A stretch of DNA of 64,000 nucleotides from CAVYBY01 sp963766935 (lineage in GTDB: Bacteria; Actinomycetota; UBA4738; HRBIN12), in NCBI GenBank assembly GCA_963766935.1, contig CAVYBY010000010.1:1-64000 (forward strand), in the 5' to 3' direction. How positions within the stretch are numbered: position 1 is the stretch's first letter; the number at the start of each line of letters is the position of its first letter. The position numbers and the translations under genes were made by a program. The notes beneath the pieces were generated by a model that was not told the origin of the DNA, did no database searches, and saw only the letters and a program-made list of their open reading frames with translations. Below are positions 41,495 to 48,156 of this stretch, one piece after another.

Positions 41495-43737
41495 TAGCTC
41501 GGTTCGGACGAGCCGCGGCGCAAGCGCGCGGACACGCCCCAGCGGGTGACGTGCCAGAGGGCCTCGACGACGATCTTGCGGGAGATCTTGGACTTGCCGT
41601 GCTCGCGGTCGCGGAACGCGATGGGATGCTCGCAGACCCGCCACCCACCGCGCCAGGCGCGAAGCACGAGCTCGATCTGGAATCCGTAGCCGTGCGCCAC
41701 GATGGGCTCCTCCAGGATGGCCTCGAGCAATTCCCGCCGATACACGCGGAATCCGCTCGTCGCATCGCGGACCGACAGGCCGAGCATCAGCCTCGAGTAC
41801 GTGTTGGCCGTTCGGGACAACAGCACCCGCGCCGGACTCCAGTCGGCCACCGAGCCGCCGGGCACATAGCGGCTCCCGAGCACGAGGTCGGCACTCCCCG
41901 CCGCCGAAAGCATGGGCGGCAGATCGGCCGGATCATGCGATCGGTCCGCGTCCATCTCGCACACGAGGTCGTATCCCTCGTCCAGGGCGATCTGAAATCC
42001 GGCCAGGTAGGCACTCGCCAGGCCCGCCTTCACCGGGCGCTCGACGATCCGCACCCGCGGCTGCGTTGCGGCGATCGCGCGAACCACGTCGCCCGTCCCG
42101 TCGGGCGACCCGTCGTCGATGACGATCGCCTCCACCCGCTCGTGCATAAGCACGCCGCGCAGCACGGGCTCGATCGTGTCGCGCTCTTCGTACGTGGGCA
42201 GGATCACGAGCGCGCGCCAATCCGGCGGCAATGGACCCGGCGCCGGCCGCCGCCGGCGCCGCCGGGGCCTGGCGAGGACGAGCACCAACACCCCCAGCAG
42301 ACAGAGCCACGGGAACCAGTCCCCCAGCCGTACGTACCAGGTTCGGGTGGTCGACGCGGCGACGGTCCCCCGAAGGATCGCCGGCTCGAAGAGCTTCGTG
42401 CGCGACACGACGCGCCCCGACGGATCGACGAACGCGCTGATCCCGGAGACCGCGGCGTTTACGACCCACCGGCCCGTCTCGACGGCCCGCATCTGGCTCA
42501 TCTGCAGATGTTGCGCCGATGCCGGCGAGAACCCGTAGGAGGCATTGTTGACGGTGACGACGAGGAACGTCGCTCCGTCGCGCACCATCGCTCTGGGGAT
42601 GGCCGGGAAGCTGTTCTCGAAGCAGATCGGTGCCGCGAACGGCGGGAGCCCCCCGGTTGTCAGCGTCTCGACCGATTGCCCGGGCGCGCGGTCCACCGGG
42701 ATCTGCCGGAGCGCGCCGATCCACGAGAGCCATCGCCGGAACGGCACGTACTCGCCAAACGGGACCAGGTGAACCTTGTCGTAGCGCCCGACGAGCTGCG
42801 CGGACTTGTCGAAGAGCAGGACGGTCGTGCGCTCCCGGCCGTCGGGGTCATCCACTACGGCGCCGACGAGCGTCGGGGCGCCGACCGACGCGATGGCCGA
42901 GCGCACCCGGTCCAGCGTCTCGGGGTCCGACGTCGCGCCGGGATCCAGCGCGCCCTCGCCCCACACGGCCAGATCGGGTGGGTCGGCGGCCAGCGACCGG
43001 TGCGCATCGGCGTTGAGCCGGGCGACTCCCAGATCCTCGGAGATGGCGGACGCCGCCCGGCCGGCTTCGCGCACGTCGACCTGCACGGTCGCGATTCGGA
43101 CGCGGCGCCCCGAGGCCGACGCGAAGGGGATGGAGAGCGGCGCCAGCAGCGCCGCCAGGGCGGCTCCCACCAGCAGCCAGCGCCGGGCAGCCACTCCCCC
43201 GCCGGCGATCGCCTCGACGACGAGCGCCGCCGCGAGGACGACCACGAACGTGACGCCCCACACCCCGGTGATCGTCGCGAGCCGGAGGGTGACGGGGTTG
43301 CCGACCTGCGAGATCCCGACGCTTCCCCACGTGAACCCGCCGAACGGCACCAGGCCGCGGAGCCAGTCGATCGCCGTCCAGAGTCCCGCCACCGCCAGAG
43401 CGCTCACCCACGGACTCCCAGGACGACGCACGGCGGCGGCCACGAGCCCGATCACGGCCGCGAACAGCGCCGACATCAGGACGAGCGCCGTCCACGCCAT
43501 CACGCCGAAACGGAAGATCCACCAGAGCGTCACGCCGTAGAAGGCGAGCCCGAACACCAGCCCGGAGACGAACCCCCGGCCCGGCCCCGAACGCCGCAGC
43601 ACCCAGAGCCACAGGGCCACTCCGGGAACCGCGAGCGGCCACCACGATGCGGGGGGGAACGCGAAGGACAGGACGATCCCGCCCACCGCAGCCACGAGGA
43701 GGGTGAAGGGAAGCCCGCGGTGCGCGCTCAGGCGCAA
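41494..43737 (-). CDS. lnt: Apolipoprotein N-acyltransferase fused to polyprenol-phosphate mannose synthase
   Basis: A 747-residue fusion with the order of mycobacterial Ppm1. Residues 1-490 are Lnt: ~6 helices, then a nitrilase domain with the catalytic triad Glu261 (VWGEGALDPG), Lys321 (GRYDKVHLVPFGEY) and Cys372 (ICFENSF). After a RPRRRRRRP linker, residues ~509-747 are a GT2 domain (LVILPTYEERDTIEPVL, DDGSPDGT at 541-548, EMDADRSHDP). It completes lipoprotein acylation and makes polyprenol-P-mannose. The TTG start overlaps the DUF4193 stop by 10 bp. Confidence 0.93.
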   Translation of the reverse strand: MRLSAHRGLPFTLLVAAVGGIVLSFAFPPASWWPLAVPGVALWLWVLRRSGPGRGFVSGLVFGLAFYGVTLWWIFRFGVMAWTALVLMSALFAAVIGLVAAAVRRPGSPWVSALAVAGLWTAIDWLRGLVPFGGFTWGSVGISQVGNPVTLRLATITGVWGVTFVVVLAAALVVEAIAGGGVAARRWLLVGAALAALLAPLSIPFASASGRRVRIATVQVDVREAGRAASAISEDLGVARLNADAHRSLAADPPDLAVWGEGALDPGATSDPETLDRVRSAIASVGAPTLVGAVVDDPDGRERTTVLLFDKSAQLVGRYDKVHLVPFGEYVPFRRWLSWIGALRQIPVDRAPGQSVETLTTGGLPPFAAPICFENSFPAIPRAMVRDGATFLVVTVNNASYGFSPASAQHLQMSQMRAVETGRWVVNAAVSGISAFVDPSGRVVSRTKLFEPAILRGTVAASTTRTWYVRLGDWFPWLCLLGVLVLVLARPRRRRRRPAPGPLPPDWRALVILPTYEERDTIEPVLRGVLMHERVEAIVIDDGSPDGTGDVVRAIAATQPRVRIVERPVKAGLASAYLAGFQIALDEGYDLVCEMDADRSHDPADLPPMLSAAGSADLVLGSRYVPGGSVADWSPARVLLSRTANTYSRLMLGLSVRDATSGFRVYRRELLEAILEEPIVAHGYGFQIELVLRAWRGGWRVCEHPIAFRDREHGKSKISRKIVVEALWHVTRWGVSARLRRGSSEPS

Positions 43738-44102
43738 TCGCGGCAGAGCATTTTCTTCCTGTCCGCCAGCTGGCTCCGGTGCTTCACGAGGAAGCAGTTG
43801 GAGCAGACGAACTCGCTCGCCTGCATCGGGACCACCCGTGCGTCGAGCGGCTCCGCTCGCTCTTCGGTGGACATGGTGACGAGGATCGGCTCGTCCTCTT
43901 CCTCGGGCGTCTCGTCTTCGGCCGCCTCCTGCTTCACGAGGAGCTCTTGGAGCGATTCGGGATCCTCGACGGCGTCTGCCGGTGCGGCTACCGCCGCCGT
44001 GCTCTCCAAGTCTTCCTCCGAGGGTTCCAGCTCGTCCAGGTCCTCGTCGGCGGCCGCCTCTTCGAGCGGTTCGTCGACGTCCTCGATCGTGTCTTTGGCC
44101 AT
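43728..44102 (-). CDS. DUF4193 zinc-ribbon protein
   Basis: A 124-residue acidic protein. Residues 1-75 are mostly Glu/Asp/Ala (for example DELEPSEEDLESTAAVAAPA). The C-terminus is a CxxC...CxxC zinc ribbon (CSNCFLVKHRSQL, CRDC). DUF4193 proteins are small actinobacterial proteins of unknown function. GGAGACGG precedes the ATG at 44102, and a TTGCAA-N16-TAGAAT promoter lies 47 bp upstream. It is transcribed with the downstream lnt-ppm fusion. Confidence 0.92.
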   Translation of the reverse strand: MAKDTIEDVDEPLEEAAADEDLDELEPSEEDLESTAAVAAPADAVEDPESLQELLVKQEAAEDETPEEEDEPILVTMSTEERAEPLDARVVPMQASEFVCSNCFLVKHRSQLADRKKMLCRDCA

Positions 44103-44148
44103 TCGAATTTCCGTCTCCCCGTGCGTGGGTCCACGGCGTCGGGCGCGG

Positions 44149-44176
44149 ATTCTACTGCCGGGAACCCGGGTTGCAA
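44149..44176 (-). promoter_or_regulatory. Promoter TTGCAA-N16-TAGAAT of DUF4193-lnt
   Basis: On the minus strand the -35 TTGCAA (44171-44176) and -10 TAGAAT (44149-44154) are separated by 16 bp. It starts downstream of the candidate small RNA terminator, so the two units are separate. Confidence 0.65.
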
Positions 44177-44234
44177 CTGTCGGTCCGGGGGCTGGAAACG
44201 CCCGGGGGACGCAGGATGTTCCGGGAAACGAACA

Positions 44235-44344
44235 GAAACGAAAATGAGGACCCAAGAGACCTTTGGGGCCGCGACGCCGGGGCGCCGCGTTCTCTACTCA
44301 GCCTCTTGGGTCCTCCGACACCCCCGCCGAGGCGGCGGCGCCTC
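44235..44344 (-). ncRNA. Candidate small RNA with own promoter and terminator
   Basis: Minus-strand unit of ~110 nt. A promoter at 44349-44378 would start it near 44344. A short hairpin (GAGGC/GCCTC) opens the RNA. A large hairpin follows: a 13-bp perfect stem (GAGGACCCAAGAG at 44315-44303 against its complement at 44258-44246) enclosing a second G+C-rich hairpin. A run ATTTTCGTTTCTG then acts as a T tract. It does not match tmRNA, 4.5S RNA or 6S RNA in the features I can see. Confidence 0.55.
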
Positions 44345-44348
44345 GGGA

Positions 44349-44378
44349 AGGCTACGTCCGGTCCGCGTGGGGGGTCAA
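44349..44378 (-). promoter_or_regulatory. Promoter TTGACC-N18-TAGCCT of the candidate small RNA
   Basis: On the minus strand the -35 TTGACC (44373-44378) and -10 TAGCCT (44349-44354) are 18 bp apart, downstream of the amidohydrolase stop. Confidence 0.55.
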
Positions 44379-44420
44379 CACGGGCCACGCAGAAAGTGTG
44401 ACAAGACCTCAGCCAAAACG

Positions 44421-45959
44421 TCAGACAGCGAAGACCTCACGCCCGAGCGAGACCGTGAGCACCGGCCGCAGGCCGGCCGGGTCGGCCGTCTCGAACGGAT
44501 CCTCGGTGTAGGCGGCGAAGTCCGCGTGCATCCCGGCGCCCAACGCACCCTTCTTGTCCTCCTGATGCGCGAGCCGTGCCCCCCCGATCGTGTGCATCCG
44601 GATGGCGTCGGCGCGCGAGAGCCGCTGGCGTTCGGCGTGGTGCCGCTCGCACGCGAGCACGGAAGCCATCGGGTCGAGGGGCGTGACGGGGGTGTCCGAT
44701 CCGGCGCCCACCTCCAGCCCGCGCTCGATCAACGTTCGGAACGCATTCATCGACGCGGCCCGTTCGGGGCCGAGCCCCGTCTCGTAGAGCCCTCCGGGTC
44801 CGCCCCAGATCGCATCGAAGGCCGGCTGGACCGAGACCGCGAGGCCGAGGGCCGCTGCCCGCTCGACCTGCGTCGCCGACGCCATCTCCAGGTGCTCGAT
44901 CCGGTGCCGGCGGGCCCGGAAGTGCCGGCGCTCGCGTGAGTCGAGGGCGTGATACACGCGTTCCCACACGCGAAGCACCTGTTCGATCCCGCGGTCCCCG
45001 ATCGCGTGCATCCCCACCTGGAGCCCGGCGTTGTGCCCCCCGTGGAAGAACTCCGCCAGGGTGTCGTCGTCGTAGTAGCACCGGCCCCTATGATCGATGT
45101 CCGCATACGGGGACTCGAGCGCGGCGGTCCGTGCCCCGATCGAGCCGTCGGCCGGCAGGTCGCCGCCGATCGCCGACAGACCGAGATCGATCACCTGCGG
45201 GATGTCCATCGTCGCGACGATCACCGATGTGTCGACGGGAAGCCGGCTGCGGTGTCGCAGGAACACCTCGAGGTCGCGCATGCCCCGCTCGTGTGGCAGC
45301 GACATCTCGTGGACGGAGGTCACCCCGAGGCGTGCGGCGAGCCCCGCCGCCTGGAGCTGGAGCTCCTCGATCCGATGCTCTGGAAACGATGAGGCCGCCC
45401 ACCGGCTCAGCCGGGCGTTGGCCGCGGCGGTGACGACCCCGGTGGGATGCCCGCCCGAACCTCGTTCGACTCCTTCGTCCTCGAGGACCCCGGACGCATC
45501 CAGCGCGGCACGGTTGGCGAGGGCGGCGTGCCCGTCCACACGGCGGATGACGAGCGGCGGCCCCGTCGCATCGAGGTCGTCCATCGCCGGCAGCTCGGGT
45601 CGATCCCACCGCGTCTCGTCGTAGCCTTGCAACAACACCACCGGTCCCGGTTCGACGTTCGCACGCTCGCGGACCAGCCGAAGCAGAGCCTCGCTCGAGC
45701 CGCACGCCTCCACGTCTTTGTTCACCAGGGCGAGACCGGTACCGGTCAGATGAACGTGGGCGTCGACGAAGCCCGGGACGATGGTCGTTCCGGGCAGATC
45801 GATGGTGCGGTCGGCGTTGGGCGGGTCGCCGGTTCCCACGCGCTGGACGTGGCGGTCGTCGACCAGCACCCAGTCGCCCGTTGCGGGGTGAGCGAGGGTA
45901 CGGACCAGGCGCGCGCGATAGAGCGTCCTCACGGCGGCCGAATCATGCCACGGCCTCAT
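44421..45959 (-). CDS. Amidohydrolase family protein (YtcJ-type)
   Basis: A 512-residue metal-dependent hydrolase of the amidohydrolase-3 group. The N-terminal beta-sandwich leads to the metal-binding VDAHVHLTG. Further ligand regions are MHAIGDRGIEQVL, HRIEHLEMA and GAGSDTPVTPLDPM. The substrate is unknown; relatives act on N-acyl or exo-cyclic amide bonds. Its ATG overlaps the reverse transcriptase stop (ATGA), so the two are probably co-translated; a GTG at 45932 is an alternative start. Confidence 0.9.
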   Translation of the reverse strand: MRPWHDSAAVRTLYRARLVRTLAHPATGDWVLVDDRHVQRVGTGDPPNADRTIDLPGTTIVPGFVDAHVHLTGTGLALVNKDVEACGSSEALLRLVRERANVEPGPVVLLQGYDETRWDRPELPAMDDLDATGPPLVIRRVDGHAALANRAALDASGVLEDEGVERGSGGHPTGVVTAAANARLSRWAASSFPEHRIEELQLQAAGLAARLGVTSVHEMSLPHERGMRDLEVFLRHRSRLPVDTSVIVATMDIPQVIDLGLSAIGGDLPADGSIGARTAALESPYADIDHRGRCYYDDDTLAEFFHGGHNAGLQVGMHAIGDRGIEQVLRVWERVYHALDSRERRHFRARRHRIEHLEMASATQVERAAALGLAVSVQPAFDAIWGGPGGLYETGLGPERAASMNAFRTLIERGLEVGAGSDTPVTPLDPMASVLACERHHAERQRLSRADAIRMHTIGGARLAHQEDKKGALGAGMHADFAAYTEDPFETADPAGLRPVLTVSLGREVFAV

Positions 45960-46678
45960 CCTTTGGCCCATCCTTTGACGCGAGAAGGAGAACGGCCGAG
46001 CAGGGCGAGCGCCGCCTCCGCCGGATCGCCGAGGATCGCCGTCTTGGACTCGTTGAGCTCGAGACCGGCTTCGGCGGCCGCCTCCCGGATCGCACGAAGG
46101 ACCGAGGGCGCCTCGGCGGCGGTCGGCGCGACGACGACCAGGTCGTCGACCCAGCGGAGCGAGACGAGACCGCGCAGGGACCGGTCGACCGGAAGGAGCG
46201 CTGCGTTCGCGAGAACGGCCGAGGGATCGGGTCCCACGGGCAGACCGCGGAGTCCCCACGAGGCCGAGCGGTGCAGGAACGCGACGATCGCGTCGACGTC
46301 GGCCGGCCGGCACCCGGCGGCGCGCAGACCTCGGATCACGGCGCCGGGTCCAATCGCCCGGTAGCAGTCCTTCACGTCGGCGACGACGAGAGACGGTGGC
46401 CGGCCGGCAGCCAGGATCGCGCGGATCGATCTTCGCCAACCGAGCCGGGCCGGCTCCCAGCGCCGCAGCTGCGCGCCGCCGGCCGGTCCGACGACCGCGC
46501 GGTTCGCCCTGACGCCCGCCCCGAGCCGGCGCTCGACGGCCGGAAGGACGCGACCGACGAGCCGCGCGTACTCCCCGGCCGTCGCTGGATCGAGCCGGAC
46601 CACCCGCCGAAGGCCGCCGTGGCCGTCGGGCACGTCCAGGAACGTCGCCGCCGGAACCTCGCCGCTTCGCCTCGGCAT
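45956..46678 (-). CDS. Stand-alone reverse transcriptase, Abi/UG-like
   Basis: A 240-residue protein with reverse transcriptase polymerase motifs in order: motif A VVADVKDCYRAI (Asp101), motif B RGLPVGPDPSAVLANAALLP (144-163), motif C LRWVDDLVVVAP (Asp178-Asp179) and motif D AGLELNESKTAIL (204-216). The three catalytic aspartates are intact. It lacks the maturase, HNH and long thumb regions of group II intron proteins. The GLPVGP form of motif B is closer to Abi-type and 'unknown group' defence RTs than to the QGxPQG of introns. GGAGGGAG precedes the ATG. Function is unknown. Confidence 0.85.
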   Translation of the reverse strand: MPRRSGEVPAATFLDVPDGHGGLRRVVRLDPATAGEYARLVGRVLPAVERRLGAGVRANRAVVGPAGGAQLRRWEPARLGWRRSIRAILAAGRPPSLVVADVKDCYRAIGPGAVIRGLRAAGCRPADVDAIVAFLHRSASWGLRGLPVGPDPSAVLANAALLPVDRSLRGLVSLRWVDDLVVVAPTAAEAPSVLRAIREAAAEAGLELNESKTAILGDPAEAALALLGRSPSRVKGWAKG

Positions 46679-46774
46679 GTCTCCCTCCGTCCGAAGGGAG
46701 GAACCGGACGAGCTCGTGTGGGGCCGGTCTACGCGCTCGAGCGGCCGTCCGCAATCGGCCGCGCCGGCTCGGGC

Positions 46775-46826
46775 CGATCCCCCGGGGTCATCCCCTGGGC
46801 TCATCCCCCGCGCGGATCACCCGGCG
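46775..46826 (+). repeat. 13-bp tandem repeat, four degenerate units (array C)
   Basis: CGATCCCCCGGGG, TCATCCCCTGGGC, TCATCCCCCGCGC and GGATCACCCGGCG follow each other between the divergent reverse transcriptase and Lrp genes, ending 2 bp before the Lrp -10 element. Confidence 0.8.
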
Positions 46827-46828
46827 CC

Positions 46829-46834
46829 TATCAT
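46829..46834 (+). promoter_or_regulatory. -10 element TATCAT of Lrp gene
   Basis: TATCAT ends 7 nt before the GTG at 46842 with no ribosome-binding site. Confidence 0.6.
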
Positions 46835-46841
46835 TGGGCCG

Positions 46842-47306
46842 GTGCTCGACGAACGCGACCTCGAGATCCTCGCCGCGCTCCAAGCAGACGCACGCGCCAC
46901 CTTCATCGACGTGGGCCAACGCGTCGGCCTCAGCGCCAGCACGGTGCACGAACGGGTGCGCAAGCTCGAGCAGGCCGGCGTGATCCTGGGCTACCGGGCG
47001 ATCGTCGATCCCCGAGCCATCGGGCTCCCGGTCACGGCGCTGATCGCCGCCACCCCGCTGGACCCGCGGCAACCGGATGATCTCCCCGAACGCGTGGCCG
47101 AGCTGCCGGAAGTGCAGGATTGCTACTCGGTCGCGGGAGAAGCCAACTACATCTTGAAAGCCCGGACCCGCAGCACCGTGGAGCTCGAAGACCTCATCCG
47201 ACGCCTACGTGAGAAGGCGAGCGTCGCAACACAAACCACCGTCGTGCTCTCGACCCCGTTCGAAGACCGTGCGTTGCCGACCGAACGTCCGCCCGGGGCC
47301 CGCTGA
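46842..47306 (+). CDS. Lrp/AsnC-family regulator
   Basis: A 154-residue regulator. Residues 1-60 are the AsnC-type HTH (LDERDLEILAALQADARATF, VGLSASTVHERVRKLEQAGV). Residues ~65-145 are the effector (RAM) domain with LPVTALIAATPLD and VQDCYSVAGEANYILKARTR. These proteins usually respond to amino acids. The GTG start follows a TATCAT element by 7 nt, so the mRNA is probably leaderless. A 13-bp repeat array lies directly upstream and could be an operator region. Target genes are unknown. Confidence 0.92.
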   Translation: MLDERDLEILAALQADARATFIDVGQRVGLSASTVHERVRKLEQAGVILGYRAIVDPRAIGLPVTALIAATPLDPRQPDDLPERVAELPEVQDCYSVAGEANYILKARTRSTVELEDLIRRLREKASVATQTTVVLSTPFEDRALPTERPPGAR

Positions 47307-47391
47307 AGCCGCCCCGATACCCCGCCGGCACCCTCCGGCACCGTCTCCGGCACCCTGCGAAACGAACACCCACGGATCCGCGCAACCCCTG

Positions 47392-47397
47392 CATAAT
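47392..47397 (+). promoter_or_regulatory. -10 element CATAAT of lipoprotein-ftsH operon
   Basis: CATAAT ends 6 nt before the ATG at 47404 with no ribosome-binding site; leaderless start likely. Confidence 0.55.
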
Positions 47398-47403
47398 GTG
47401 GCG

Positions 47404-48156
47404 ATGACCACGCGTTCCCCGCGCCGGCATCACGGGCGACGTGCTCTGGCCGTCACGCTCAGCCTGATCGCGATCTGCGCTGCCGCATGCTCCGGACCGA
47501 GGTTCCAGTACGTGCGGAATACGTCGCTTCGGACGGCGTTCAAGGTCCCGACCGACTGGACGCTGTTCGACAAGCAGACGCTGCTGGGGCTGCCGCCCGG
47601 ACCCCAGTCCTCGACACCGGACCCGATCCGCTGGCTCGTGGGGATCGACGGGAACCCGGCGCCTGCCGTGTCCCACATCCTCGATCCCCAGACCCTCGAT
47701 ACCGCCTACCCGCAAGGGATCGCGCTCGTCCAGACCTACAGCTTCGACGACCGCGACGGCTCGAGCTTCGGAAAGCTTCGCGACTATCTCTTCCCCGTGA
47801 CGCAGCTGATCCAGGATCCGAACAGCGCGAAGGTCATGTCCTACGACGACAAGATCGACAAGGACGGCGTCCGTGGGGTTCACGTCGTCTTCGCGTTCCG
47901 CTCGAGCGCCCTTTCCGCCGCGCAGCAGAGCGCGTCCCAGAGCGGCTCCTCCCCCACCTCCCTCCAGCGCTCGCTGCTCGGGGGGTCGGGCGCGTCGCTC
48001 CTCAGCCCCGACTACGTCATCGTCGACCAGACGGCCCTGGTCGATGCGGGGACGAGCCGCATCTACTACATCGCCGTGTTGTGCAGTGCCCAATGCTATG
48101 ACCGCAATCGATCGGACATCGGTTCGATCGTCGACTCCTGGACGGTGTTGCCATGA
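47404..48156 (+). CDS. Lipoprotein of unknown function
   Basis: A 250-residue exported protein. A basic N-terminus is followed by a helix and the lipobox (ALAVTLSLIAICAAACSG; lipidated Cys ~31). The mature part is mostly beta-rich with no known motif; three further cysteines and a late YYIAVLCSAQCYDRNR are visible. The final 4 bp overlap the FtsH-like gene (ATGA), so a role with that membrane protease is likely. The lnt gene nearby could acylate it. Confidence 0.83.
   Translation: MTTRSPRRHHGRRALAVTLSLIAICAAACSGPRFQYVRNTSLRTAFKVPTDWTLFDKQTLLGLPPGPQSSTPDPIRWLVGIDGNPAPAVSHILDPQTLDTAYPQGIALVQTYSFDDRDGSSFGKLRDYLFPVTQLIQDPNSAKVMSYDDKIDKDGVRGVHVVFAFRSSALSAAQQSASQSGSSPTSLQRSLLGGSGASLLSPDYVIVDQTALVDAGTSRIYYIAVLCSAQCYDRNRSDIGSIVDSWTVLP

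Noticed and set aside
41551..44247. 898-codon open frame on the plus strand
   Set aside because: It is antisense to the lnt-ppm fusion and DUF4193 and has low-complexity composition.
46677..46841. N-terminal extension of the Lrp gene to 46677
   Set aside because: The upstream codons run through the repeat array; the -10 element and conserved start fit GTG 46842.
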